The notes beneath the pieces were generated by a model, which worked only from the letters and a program-made list of their open reading frames with translations, was not told where the DNA came from and did not search any database. Below are positions 43,357 to 54,934 of a stretch of DNA of 64,000 nt, piece after piece. The first letter of the stretch is position 1. Each line of letters opens with the position of its first letter. The stretch comes from Dipteris shenzhenensis (lineage: Eukaryota; Polypodiophyta; Polypodiopsida; Gleicheniales): the NCBI GenBank assembly GCA_047967505.1, contig CM106538.1. The stretch is one strand, 5' to 3'. A program made the translations under genes and the position numbers.

Positions 43357-44172
43357 TATGTCACTAAGTGGGCTGAAGCTATCACCCTCCCCACTTTAAA
43401 TCGTAAGGCAGTTTCAAATTTCATATTTGAACGTATCTACACAAGGTTTGGGACACCCATGGAAATAGTATCTGACCATGGGAGTCCATTCTTAAATGAA
43501 GCAGTGGAGTTGCTCATGGATCGCATGGGTATTGATCACTGCACTTCTAGCATCTATCATCCAGCGTCCATGGGACAAATGGAGTGGACCAACGGCCTCC
43601 TTTGTAAAACCATGGGGAAAATGGTCACAAGGAACAAGAGCCAGTGGGATCAGAAGGTCACCAAAGCCATGTGGGCTTACAACATCACCCATACAATGTC
43701 TACAGATCACACTCCTTTTGAGTTGGTGTATGGTACTGAGGCAGTTTTACCACTAGAGATAGAGATTCCGGCCTTGAGATTGGCACGAGAATAGATGACA
43801 GAAGATGAACATGTAGAGGCCAGGTTGGTACAACTTGAGAAGCTAGATGAAACCCGACGCCTTGCACTCCATCAAATAGAGATCCAAAAGAACCGACAAA
43901 AGGCCCGCATGGATGCTGAGATTCACAAGGGATGGGAAAGACACTTTGCTGAGGGGGATGTTGTGCTATGCTTTGATAACAGATTGGACCACGAAATGGA
44001 TAAGAAGTTCCTGCCACTATGGACTGGTCCATACAAAGTCATCAAGGAACATAGCAATGCGTCTGTACAAGTTCAGGAGTTGCATGAGCCATATGGCAAG
44101 AAGGTGATCAACAAGCATTATCTCAAGCCCTTATTTGTGCGTGATGGTCCCAGGCATGGAAATGCTATGGGG
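43357..44172 (+). pseudogene. Ty3/gypsy integrase core and C-terminus, element 4
   Basis: Continues with YVTKWAEAITLPTLNRKAV, FGTPMEIVSDHGSPFLN (second catalytic Asp) and STSIYHPASMGQMEWTNGLL-like sequence (catalytic Glu kept; GQAER of the family reads GQMEW). Then THTMSTDHTPFELVYGTEAV, a TAG at 43792-43794, and KKFLPLWTGPYKVIKEHSNA, the GPYxV module. It ends at 44172 in a G-run (GGGGGGAA) that serves as polypurine tract before TGTTATGG. Confidence 0.85.
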
Positions 44173-44177
44173 GGGAA

Positions 44178-44379
44178 CTGTTATGGATAAATTTGACCAA
44201 AGTTAAAGGCATAAATATGTGTGTGTGCTTGTATGTGTGGCAATAGTATAATAAAATATGGTGTGCATAAGGCCCAGGGATGAGGTGGCAGGGCATGACC
44301 ATGTGCCACCCTTCCATGTAAGAGGACCCATAAGGTGTGTTGTACATAATCCATGGTAGTATTAATATAAAATGATAAG
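44178..44379 (+). repeat. 3' LTR of element 4, left part
   Basis: Starts TGTTATGGAT directly after the GGGGGGAAC purine tract at the end of pol, as Tat/Athila LTRs do. About 200 bp later it is interrupted by the inverted-repeat end of the DNA transposon at 44380. The rest appears to resume at 57025. No 5' LTR is available in the window for confirmation. Confidence 0.6.
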
Positions 44380-44408
44380 GGGAAGTAGCAAGCTAAGGGT
44401 GTCCACTT
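44380..44408 (+). repeat. Left terminal inverted repeat
   Basis: Begins GGGAAGTAGCAAGCTAAGGG and continues TGTCCACTT. The reverse complement of 56996-57024 begins GGGAGGTAGCAAGCTAAGGG and ends identically; a single A/G difference in 29 bp. Confidence 0.8.
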
Positions 44409-45318
44409 TTTGTTCACTCCCCAATCCTTAGGAGGTGGAAAAACAAGCTTTTTAGCACACAAAAATGCAAATCTCACCTACTTCCCTATGGATCTAGTCT
44501 TTGAAGTCTTCAGACACAACATCACACATGCTATTGTGCACACAATCGTATAGTCTGATCGAAAATTCGATGCACACAAAAAAAATTTATTTGTGTCACA
44601 CGGCATGGTTCTAGGGCGGTCACACCTTTGTCACGAAAGTATCATATTAAATTCTAAATTTCTCACTCATTTTAGATTAAATGTTATTGAAACTTTGTAG
44701 GTGGTCTCTTTACATTATGAGAGCTTAACTTGATTTATTGGTAATTATTTGAATGATTTATCTAATTATAAATAATTATTTATAATAAATAAAGTCATAA
44801 AATACATGCATTTTAGTAGCACACCACATTTTTTTAGTATTTTGAATAATTAAGCAAATGCAATTCGGTGGAAGGTCAGTAGGCACATAAGGGTGTGTGG
44901 TTCAATCATCAAATCCCAAATCCAACGGTTAGATTTAGGAAGATTGAAGTTTAATTTTTACTTTTACTCCTTAGAGGATCAATAAAGAATATTAAAAATA
45001 AATCTAGTAATTCTCAAACATGACCAAACATTTCAAAAATGTCAATATTTTTAGTCCTCCGCATGATGAATAAGAGGAAAAAAATTTGGTTAAATTTGAG
45101 TAAGGGAAACATACAATATGGCCTCCAAGAGTGAAATCTTCCTTTTGTGAGGGAAAAAGGGCCACCCAAGCCTAATACCAAGACAAGGTAGGCTTGGTAT
45201 TAGGCTTGGTGAGGTAGGCTAGGAGCATCACTGACTCTAGTGGCAAGCCTTTGGAGTGTGCATGCTGCCCATGTGGAAGGCTGAGTCATCTATTTTTGCC
45301 TGCAACCATGCCACGTTG
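44409..45318. other. AT-rich left interior of the transposon; no gene
   Basis: No reading frame or RNA recognised. A 17-bp inverted pair GCCTAATACCAAG / CTTGGTATTAGGC lies at about 45170-45209, able to form a hairpin. Confidence 0.5.
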
Positions 45319-45700
45319 TTAGACCGCATGGTGCCATGTCATCAAGGAGATGTGACATCACTCCTTGCCATGTCACCTTAGATTGCCACACGTGCTGCCA
45401 CATCAGCCACATGTGCCACCTCATCATTCCATATCATAGGAACTCTTGGAGCCATGTCATCACACCTTGCCACCTTGGCATACCTCGTCAACCTTGCCAC
45501 ATCACCAATCCCTCCACCTCAATTTGCCATGTCAATCTACCACCTCATGAATGCCAACTCATCATGCCACATCACATTTCCACGTCATGGAAGAGACTCA
45601 TATATTCCACTCCATATTGCCACATCATCACCATGCATGGTGCCACATCAGCCACATGTATACACATCATGATGATGGCGAGCCACATCATCAACATGCA
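45319..45700. repeat. Left subterminal array of GCCACRTCA-type motifs
   Basis: About seventeen copies of GCCA(C/T)(A/G)TCA and close variants (GCCACATCA, GCCATGTCA, CCACGTCA, GCCACCTCA) at 10-40-bp spacing, for example 45395, 45495, 45566, 45619, 45642 and 45682. Such clusters near transposon ends are typical of transposase- or host-factor-binding sites. The histidine-rich open frame across 45336-45716 is a by-product. Confidence 0.65.
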
Positions 45701-45718
45701 TGGTCATGTGATTTGAGT

Positions 45719-45905
45719 GCGTGAGGCATAGAATACCACGATCAAGGTTTATGACCACGATGTGTGCGAGGCATAGAATACCTCGATCGAGGTTTATGAC
45801 CGCGATGTGCGTGAGGCATAGAATACGTCGATCGAGGTTTATGACCTACGTGAGGCATAGAATACCTCGATCGAGATTTATGACCACGATCGAGGTATTT
45901 GGAGG
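45719..45905. repeat. Left palindrome array (ACCTCGATCGAGGT)
   Basis: Four tandem units of about 36-49 bp (starting near 45719, 45768, 45814 and 45850), each GTGAGGCATAGAATAC followed by CTCGATCGAGGTTTATGACC or a variant. A further GATCGAGGTATTTGGAGGTA closes the array. The core CCTCGATCGAGG is a perfect 12-bp palindrome and is the same core as in the right array at 56.35-56.94 kb. Confidence 0.82.
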
Positions 45906-46144
45906 TATAGGCACATATGTTATGTGAATATTAAATTGAAATAAAATCAAACGATGCAAATATTCGAAATTAACATTGGATTCCATGTATATATAATATG
46001 ATTAAAATCAACTTATTTGAGTAGACCACAAAAATTAGTTTCAAAACAAAATCAAACGTAATTTTAGTAGCCAATTAGTTTCAATCTTAGCACCTTCTCC
46101 ACCAATAATAATCAAGAGCAATCTAGTGGATGAGTAAGAGCAAT

Positions 46145-46261
46145 CTAGTGGATGAGTTGAGGCTCTCTATAAGACACCACGTTTTGGTTCATTTCACCCA
46201 TTCTTAGCCATTCTTGCCTCCCCATCACTTTGTCACACCTTCCATCCTACTTTCATTGAGA
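46145..46261 (+). promoter_or_regulatory. Putative promoter of the transposase-like gene
   Basis: CTCTCTATAAGACACC (CTATAAG at about 46174-46180) lies about 85 bp before the first ATG (46262). Upstream, GAGCAATCTAGTGGATGAGT is duplicated at 46110 and 46139. TATA-to-ATG spacing is plausible for a plant gene. Confidence 0.4.
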
Positions 46262-49202
46262 ATGGGTTCTCAAAGCCGTAGAGCTAGTAGACGTGAAAGA
46301 TGTAGGAACCCCCCCCAAATCTCATTGATGAGGAGTGCAAGCGGAAGGCTCGTGAGTGCAAGAGAGCCTCTAGAGCTAGAGCTCGCGCTGCCACCACTGA
46401 TCCACCTCCACCTCTACATCCCACCTCCACCTCCACCTCCACCCCCACCCCCACCTCCATTGTCCCCCCCTCCACATCCTCATCTGCTCCCCTACCTCCA
46501 GTCTCCGCCCTTCCCCTAGCCACCTACATTTTGACCTCCACCTCTACCTCTTCCCCCTCCACCCTCCCCCCTCCCCCTCCCCCCCTTCCCCTTGGTGCCT
46601 CCCTTCCCCCCTCCACCCTACCATCTCCCATTGATCCCCTTGCCCCACCTTGCAGCAGCAGTGTTGCTTCACGACGTGACTTGCTGAAGTCCACTATCCG
46701 TCGTCGTACTAGCAAGATCGTACAGTCTTTTTTTAGTGACCTCACGCCAGCTTCGCAGTCTGCTCTTCTCACGTCCCTGATTGATCACCCTGACTTGGTA
46801 GAGTGTAGGAGGCTTGCTGGTCTTGGTGCACGTAGAGATAGGGTTGTATGTAGCGAGGTCCTTAGCAGTGTTCGACGTTCCTATGCTTCTATTAAGCATA
46901 GGAACTCTAGTGATGCCTTGGCAACACGTCGTGCTATTGTGGCTGCCATTAGTAGACCTCATATGATAGGCCATGTGCGTATCGCTTCACATCTTCAGAT
47001 TGCACCGCGCACATTGCGAGCAGGCATGATTAGGAGGCAGAGTCTAGAGGATAGTGAGACTGATGCTCTTTGGGCTTCGAGTGGTTGTGCACCTCGCAAC
47101 AATTGATTGTTGGATGATTCCACTAGGTCCTTCATACAACAGTTTTGGGAGGAGCATTGTAAAGCATCCCCGGTGTTCAAGAAGGCATTGCAGAAGAGGG
47201 TGTCATGCGGTGTGTACATTGAGCATGGTGCATGTTTTTTGGAGTGTACCCAGACAGAGTTGTACACTCAGTTTGTAGAGGCACACCCGGAGTTCAGGAT
47301 TGGGCAGAGGTCATTTGAGCGATGCAGAGGTCATTTGAGCGATGCAGGCCATGGTTTATGCGATGCTCTCAGGAGCGTGACACATGCTGTTGTCGCTACC
47401 ATGTGGATTTTGGATTGATGTATGACATATTTCGTTCCCTTGATGGTCATAGGGGAGTGGTTCCTACTAGCCCTCACGACTTCATTCATTGCATATTGTG
47501 TACACGAGATGGCGATGCTTTATTCCACTCCCTTGATTGTGTGGAAGGTAGGTGTACTTTGTGTGGTGACTTTGCTGGAGTGCCACGAGTTGCACTAGAT
47601 ACTTGTGATGTGCAAATGGTTTGTTGGCAGCAGTATGAGTGCAGTACCTTGACATTAGATGGTGGTGCACAGTCGAGGAGGTTGCAGCTTGTGGGGAAGG
47701 AGACACCACATGTTGTATTCATTGATAGTTTTCGAGGGAAGCTGTACTGCTACATACACCACTCGCACATTGCGAAGTGGGAGGATCGTCAGTTTCGTGC
47801 ATGTTTGAGGACATTTCCTATAGGGGTGGTTGTCTCAGTGGTGGACTTTGCAGAGAATTATACCTTTGCACCATAGCATGAGATCCAATTGGAGTATTAT
47901 TTCTCCGAACAGGTGACGTGTGATTGAGTTATTGGTTTTTTTATGGCCTCATTATATTGAATTATTTCAATAGTCATATTTTTTTTCAATGCCATATTGC
48001 AGGTTGCTATATTTGTGCACATTAGCTATCGTCATGCACAGGCTCATGTGGATGGGATTGATAGCACCATGGACTCACGTGTCATTGTGCGAGAGTATCA
48101 CTTCTACATTAGTGATGATCGATCGCATGATGCCCATTTTGTGCAGCATTGCTTCACTTTGCATGATAGTTTCTTGAGGGATCATGGTGTCACATGGCAG
48201 TGGCACTGGATCTGGTCAAACAGCTGTGGTGGTCAGTTCAAATCTGCTAGACACGTTTATTGGTTTTGCAGATGGCACTGTGAGACAGGCATTCCGATCA
48301 CATGGAGCTACTTCGAGACAAGGCACGGTAAGGGAGAGCATGATGGTGTAGGTGCTTGTGTGAAGCGTGCTTTGCGTCGATACCAGTTGCATCACAGTGC
48401 CGATTGCTTCAAGGATGCACATGATGTGGTGCGGTGGTGCAGCCAACACTTATCCACTAGTGCTATCTCCTCATTTTAGTCGCGTGATGATAGGGTGGTG
48501 AGCCAGTATTTTTGGTGCATGGATATTGGGAGTCTTGATTGGTCCAGGCCTTTTGATTGTTGTTCAGTGTCTGGCACTCTTGATTTCCATTTCATCAGGA
48601 GCATAGGTGAGTCTCACCCCGCGATCTTTTCTCGACGGTTTGCATGTTTTTGCTCTGCATGCATTGATGATGATTGGGGAGGGTGCTCCATGATACCATG
48701 GGCCGATCCATGGGCACGGCAAGTGCTTTCTCCCTTCCAGCCTTGGGAGGAGGTACATGATGATCAGGATGCAGGATTCAGTTCCTTTAGAGATTATGAC
48801 CAACTTATAGATATGTTGCGTATTGGTGATATCTTCGCGGTCAATGCTTCGGAGGGCAATGAGGAGGGTGTGGATTATTACTTGTTGCGATGCTCTATGG
48901 TGAAGAGTGTGCTGAATGAGGATACAGTGGATGGGCATGGGATGCACTTCAATGCTCGTAGCATGATTATAGGTGGCCACTATTTTCAGCAGATACAGAG
49001 GCGTGGTCACTATATTGAGTTCCAAGAGTACATGGCGGATCAGAAGGCATACATGTATTCTCATCTTGTTGTTGTGATCAAGATTACTTTGAGTCGTGTT
49101 CGCACTTGCAAGGCGACATCCACTCCACGATGGCGCCTTGCAGTGGAGGATCACGGGAGCATACTTGCAACTATTGGCATGAGAGCCGATCCTGAGGAGT
49201 AG
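46262..49202 (+). pseudogene. Transposase-like protein (HGKGxxDGxG family), one intron, disrupted
   Basis: ATG at 46262 (MGSQSRRASRRERC). A C8 run near 46310-46317 shifts the frame to LIDEECKRKARECKRASRAR, then a Pro/Ser/Thr-rich linker and a helical basic region (46657-47095). Next: IQQFWEEHCKASPVFKKALQ, TELYTQFVEAHPEFRIGQRS, a Cys cluster DTCCCRYH, CxxC pairs (CILC, CTLCGDF), VVDFAENYTF (candidate first catalytic Asp), HIEHxISYRH-like strands, WSNSCGGQFKSARHVYWF and FETRHGKGEHDGVGACVKRA (about 48310-48370). The C-terminus has FACFCSAC and an acidic part, ending at TAG 49200-49202. The intron is 47913-48002. The FxTxHGKGxxDGxGxxxKR block and VCxCxxHxN-like Cys cluster match a family of DDE-like proteins known to me only as uncharacterised, in invertebrates and early plants. 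Damage: TGA 47104-47106, TAG 47874-47876, TAG 48477-48479 and a 20-bp duplication at 47304-47343. Confidence 0.7.
47913..48002 (+). other. Intron of the transposase-like gene (90 bp)
   Basis: GAACAG|GTGACG ... ATATTGCAG|GTTGCT, T-rich with a TTTTTTTT tract before the acceptor. Splicing is phase 0 and joins YYFSEQ to VAIFVHISYRH. Confidence 0.75.
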
Positions 49203-49517
49203 CACATTACATATCATAGTTTTGGGATCATTAGTTGATCAGATAGATGTTTATTGGGTATCACTAGTTGATTTCATATTTTTGTATTCGATATGTATAG
49301 GCTCACTGTGTGACCGTACCATTGTAATTTTCATGGACTCATATTTTGTATTTCACTATGATGGTTGTATAGACGTTCATACACATCATTGTATTAGATT
49401 CTATTTTATACATGATGTCCGTTGTCTTCTCAATGGGATTTGCTGTTTTTGTTTAAAAAAAAATTGTTTATTAGTAGTAATGTTGTAATTGTGTTTTGTG
49501 CTTTAGGACATTTTAAA
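49203..49517. other. Probable 3' region of the transposase-like gene
   Basis: AT-rich, no conserved frame. Lies between the stop codon and the first satellite unit; expected to hold the 3' UTR and polyadenylation signal. Confidence 0.4.
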
Positions 49518-52384
49518 AATGTGACTAAGAAAATTCGTGCATGTACTAACCAAATATGCATGTTGACTTATCTGTTGGGGATTAAACTTTGCACGGCTCT
49601 TAGGCTACCCTAGATGTACATCCATGCAAGATTTGGTCTCTAACTAATTTGGTATGTGCCACATGGAAGGTATAATGCGTACATTTTTACAATCCCTGCT
49701 AGTGACTACGTATGAAAAATGGCGCACGTACTAACCAAATAGGCATGTGGACTTATATGTTGGGGATTAAACATTGCACGGCTCTTAGGCTACCCTAGAC
49801 GTACATCCACGCAAGATTTGGTCTCCAACTGATTTGGTATGCACCACATGGAAGGTATAATGCGTACATTTTTACAATCCCTACTAGCACAACTATGTAT
49901 GAAAAATGGCGCACGTACTAATGAAATAAGCATGTGGATTTATCTGTTGGGGATGAAACTTCGCACAGCTCTTAGGCTACCCTAGACCTACATCCACGCA
50001 AGATTTGGTCTCCAACTAATTTGGTATGTGCCATGTGGAAGGTATAATGTGTACATTTTTGCAAGCACTCCCTACTAGTGACTAAGAAAATTCACGCACG
50101 TACTAACCAAATAGGCATGTGGACTTATCTGTTCAGGATGAAACTTCGCACGGCTCTTAGGCTACCCTAGACCTACATCCACGCAAGATTTGGTCTCCAA
50201 CTGATTTGGTATGTGCCACGTGGAAGGTATAATGCATACATTTTTGCAAGCACTCCCTACTAGTGACTACGTATGAAAAATGGCGCACGTACTAACCAAA
50301 TACGCATGTGGACTTATCTGTTGGGGATTAAACTTCGCACGGCTCTTAGGCTACCCTATTCCTACATCCACACAAGATTTGGTCTCTAGCTAATTTGGTA
50401 TGCACCACGTGGAAGGTATAATGCGTACATTTTTACAATCCCTACTAGCACGACTACATATGAAAAATGGCGCACGTACTAACGAAATACGCATGTGGAC
50501 TTATCTATTGGGGATGAAACTTTGCGCGGCTCTTAGGCTACCCTAGATGTAAATCCATGCAAGATTTGGTCTCCAACTGATTTGGTATGTGCCACGTGGA
50601 AGGTATAATGCATACATTTTTACAATCCTTACTAGTGACTACGTATGAAAAATGGCGCACGTACTAACCAAATAGGCATGTGGACTTATCTGTTGGGGAT
50701 TAAACTTTGCACGGCTCTTAGGCTCCCTAGACCTACATCCATGCAAGATTTGGTCTCCAACTGATTTGGTATGCGCCCCGTGGAAGGTATAATGCGTACA
50801 TTTTTACAATCCCTACTAGCACGACTATGTATGAAAAATGGCGCATGTACTAACGAAATACACATGTGGACTTATCTGTTGGGGATGAAACTTCGCACGG
50901 CTCTTAGGATCCCTAGACCTACATCCATGCAAGATTTGGTCTCCAACTGATTTGGTATGCACCATGTGGAAGGTATAATGCATACATTTTTACAATCCCT
51001 ACTAGCACGACTACGTATGAAAAATGGTGCATGTACTAACGAAATAGGCATGTGGACTTATATGTTGGGGATGAAACTTCGCATGGCTCTTAGGCTACCC
51101 TAGACCTACATCCATGCAAGATTTGGTCTCCAACTGGTTTGGTATGTGCCACGTGGAAGGTATAATGCGTAAATTTTTCAATCCTTACTAGTGACTACGC
51201 ATATAAAATGGCGCACATACTAACCAAATAGGCATGTGGACTTATCTGTTGGGGATGAAACTTTGCGCGGCTCTTAGGCTACCCTAGACCTATATCCACG
51301 CAAGATTTGGTCTCCAACTGATTTGGTATGTGCCACGTGGAAGGTATAATGCGTACATTTTTACAATCCCTACTAGCACGATTACGTATGAAAAATGGTG
51401 CACGTACTAACAAAATACGCATGTGGACTTATCTGTTGGGGATGAAACTTTGCATAGCTCTTAGGATCCCTAGACCTACATCCACGCAAGATTTGGTCTC
51501 CAACTGATTTGGTATGTGCCACGTGGAAGGTATAATGTGTACATTTTTCAATCCCTACTAGTGACTATGCATGAAAAATGGCGCACGTACTAACCAAATA
51601 GGCATGTGGACTTATCTGTTGGGGTTGAAACTTTGCAGGCTCTTAGGCTACCCTAGACATACATCCACACAAGATTTGGTCTCCAACTGATTTGGTATGT
51701 GCCACGTGGAAGGTATAATGCGTACATTTTTACAATCCCTACTAGCACGACTACGTATGAAAAATGGCGCACGTACTAACGAAATATGCATGTGGACTTA
51801 TCTGTTGGGGATGAAACTTTTCACGGCTCTTAGGCTACCCTAGACCTACATCCACGCAAGATTTGGTCTCCAACTGATTTGGTATGTGCCACGTGGAAGG
51901 TATAATGCGTACATTTTTCAATCCCTACTAGTGACCGCATGAAAAATGGCGCACGTACTAACCAAATAGGCATGTGGACTTATCTGTTGGGGATGAAACT
52001 TTGCGCGGCTCTTAGGCTACCTTAGACCTACATCCACGCAAGATTTGGTCTCCAATTGATTTGGTATGTGCCACATGGAAGGTATAATGCATACATTTTT
52101 ACAATTCCTACTAGTGACTACGCAGGAAAAATGGCGCATGTACTAACGAAATAGGCATGTACTAACGAAATAGGCATGTGGACTTATCTGTTGGGGATGA
52201 AACTTCGCACGGCTCTTAGGCTATGCTTGACCTACGTCCATGCAAGATTTGGTGTCCAACTGATTTGGTATGTGCCACGTGGAAGGTATAATGCGTACAT
52301 TTTTACAATCCCTACTAGTGACTACGTATGAAAATGGCACATGTACTAACCAAATACGCATGTGGACTTACATGATGGGGATGA
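49518..52384. repeat. 186-bp satellite array, 15 units
   Basis: CAAGATTTGGT occurs at 49627, 49812, 49999, 50184, 50373, 50560, 50744, 50930, 51117, 51301, 51487, 51670, 51857, 52039 and 52243: spacing 182-189 bp, with one 204-bp step. The unit runs GTGACTACGTATGAAAAATG, GCGCACGTACTAAC, AAATAGGCATGTGGACTTAT, CTGTTGGGGATGAAAC, GGCTCTTAGGCTACCCTAGA, TTTGGTATGTGCCACGTGGA, AGGTATAATGCGTACATTTT. Two unit types are interleaved: CTAGTGACTACG with AACCAAATA, and CTAGCACGACTACG with AACGAAATA. The 204-bp step comes from a duplicated ATGTACTAACGAAATAGGC. It contains GCCACGTGG (G-box) in nearly every unit. Non-coding. Confidence 0.95.
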
Positions 52385-52580
52385 TTTTGGACCAATCGTA
52401 CATAATCATGTATTAATGTTTGACACATGTTACTACCAATGAGCACCATTCCATGCTACACATTGCCATTTTTTTCTTAATCTACAATTTACAAAAATTA
52501 GTGGCAATATTAGTGTAATAATTGCAAGCATTGATATATATGAAATTCAATATGATATTCAAAATGATAAAGTTCATAGC

Positions 52581-52583
<3 letters not shown>

Positions 52584-52651
<68 letters not shown>
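52584..52651. repeat. (GA)n microsatellite, about 34 repeats
   Basis: Uninterrupted GAGA run of about 68 bp between the satellite and the 3' end of the RING gene. Confidence 0.95.
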
Positions 52652-52655
<4 letters not shown>

Positions 52656-52980
52656 TACTTGAACACCTTTTCAATGCTTAATGTTTATAATTACTTCACA
52701 CGGCATTATTTTTAAAATACCTTATGTATTATATGTGTGAATTGAGATATCTAAAATTCAAAATGATACTCCTAATTTTAAATGTTTATGTTAGATTTGA
52801 ACAAACTATAAACTGAGATAAACAAAGTAAGAAGAACATCATGAAAGTACCAAAATGCTCATATATCATAAAAGTAAGAACAACATCATGAGAGTACCAA
52901 AATGAATGTGTACATCATCATCATCATCATCATCGTGCAGAAGTGCATCCCTAAACAAGATATGTGTGAAGCCTAAACAA

Positions 52981-53983
52981 TCATCCTGAATCAGAATCTG
53001 ATAACTCCACATATGATCTTCTAGTCATCCTCTAACGTGGCTCCTGTATGACCCGCTGTCCAACCGTTCGCTGTGTGCCCTCAGGCAAAGCCGGATTAGA
53101 TGGGCCAGCCTCATCTCCTGGAGCAAATGGGCTAGCCTCATCCTGATGAAGAGGAGGGCATGCTGCACGAGCCACTGCTACCATCTCTGCCTCCCTCGCC
53201 TCCTCTATGTATGCGCGCCTCAGCTCCCAAAGTCATTCATCTGTGAATACTCGTGCCTCAAATCCAGTGTGAGTAATCATCTCTACATGTAGAAGACACT
53301 GGTCTTGACCTCGCCCAAGCTGCTGCTCCACCCACTGCTACAATGATATATGAAGCTCTGCCTCTTGCTCAATATGACATGCCTTCTCTGCTTGTGCCTC
53401 GTCACCTGGCATGAAATCACCATATGAGAAGCGTCATGAAACACATGCTGCAACCACTGAAGTATCAGTACCCTCCTACTGCAGCAACGCTCTCTGTGCC
53501 TCCTCCCTGTAGTGCTCTATCAAGACGACGTGGGCAAATGGATCAATGGCCTGACGATGACCAGGATATAGATCATCCATGCCTAGTCCTCTGTATGTGG
53601 CCACATCAATGTCAACAAAGCATATAAGGCACACTGATCATGCCACCATGTGGTGGGTCATGCAATGGAGATGTGTGATGTGGCCGCACCCTAGTCCAAA
53701 CCACACTACGGTGTCAAAATCCTCATGGCAAAGGACGCAAGTGGCAGTAGGAAGCCCGTGACTGGTGCATCTATGGGTGTCCTAGTCGGCACATCTACAG
53801 GAGGAGCGGGGTATAGGGCCACACTGGGGTCGATCCTATGGCGATATGGATCACGACTAATATGTCTCAACTGCAAAATATAGTGCTCCGCTTGGTGGTA
53901 GGCTATGCATGTCCAAATCCTCTGCTCCTCCAAATCTACCTCCAACTGTCGTACACGAGATGTCGTACACGAGAGTCCACATC
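52981..53983 (-). pseudogene. RING gene exon 3 with the RING-H2 finger
   Basis: Starts GATGTGGACTC after ACAG. A 14-bp direct duplication (CTCGTGTACGACA repeated) shifts the frame; a second shift restores the RING frame near 53755. From 53750 to the end the frame is open apart from TGA/TAG codons. Zinc ligands at 53739-53620. Confidence 0.68.
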
Positions 53984-54102
53984 CTGTCACAATAGATGTG
54001 CTTGCCAAGCAAACATGTCGCGTACATGGTGAGAATGAACCAAAAAACTTCAGTTCAAAACACGCAACAAAAAATTAAACTAAAATAATCAGAATAACTA
54101 AC

Positions 54103-54934
54103 CTTGACCCTAGACTTAGCCAACAATGCCTCCAACTCTGCAATCCGTGCATCTCGAGTATCCAACTCATGCTGAGGCGGTGTAGATGTGGTTCGAGGTG
54201 GTGTAGATGTGGGAGGCTCCATAGATGTGGGAGGTGGGGGAGGTGGAGTTGAAAGTGATCTCGATAGGGCAGAGACCATGTCGTGCAAGGATGAGGCCAC
54301 TGAATGAACATCCCCCCTAATCCGTCCTCCAACAGCTCATAATGCTAGTGCAGGGATAGTGTGCAGCTTTGGTGCCTCGCATCGACACCGAACACCTGTA
54401 GTCTGATGCTCCTGACGCCCCATCCTACCATGTCCCACTCCGGATCCTGGACGGGTACTAAGGTAGTCTACCTGATGACCAAGCACAAACTCAACGTATA
54501 GCTGCATGGCAAATGACCTGGCTATTTGACGGTTGTGAGGCAATCGACCACCATTCGCAGCGAGATATCTCGAATAAATGTGTGCTGCTATGACGGGGTG
54601 CCTACAACGTAAAATATAAAAGGGCAGCCTTGATCATGGTCACATCGCCTCAGTGTGACCATCCCAAAACATATCCTCTAAGGCCTGCCTATGAGGTGAC
54701 TCATGCTCAAACAACTCTTGAATGGCTCTCCAATCCAAGCCATGACCAGTGATCTCTGCCTCAGCCTGTGCCTACAAGGTATCCAAAATGTCCTCAACTG
54801 TGTCTAATCGACCTAGAGCATCAATGACTGAATCTAGACTCACAACCAAGTGAGGGGGTGCCCTAGCATCCTGCAGTGCCCTCATCTCAGCTCTCAAAAT
54901 CGCTATTTGCATACGAACAATGGTGCCAGAATGG
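54103..54934 (-). pseudogene. RING gene exon 2
   Basis: One frame across 832 bp, interrupted by three stops (TAG after VEDILDTL, TGA after DGHTEAM, TGA after IPALAL). Proline-rich linker near 54240-54170 and coiled-coil end. Donor AAG|GTTAGT. Confidence 0.65.

Noticed and set aside
45721-45927. Open frame encoding RHRIPRSRFMTT-type repeats
   Set aside because: It is the translation of the tandem palindrome unit; period and frame change follow the DNA repeat, not a protein.
49518-52384. CRISPR-like regular spacing
   Set aside because: Whole units repeat with no unique spacers, and the context is a plant nuclear transposon; this is a satellite.
53424-54032. Plus-strand open frames opposite the RING gene
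   Set aside because: Shadows of the minus-strand frame, which carries the RING ligands, splice signals and consistent phase.
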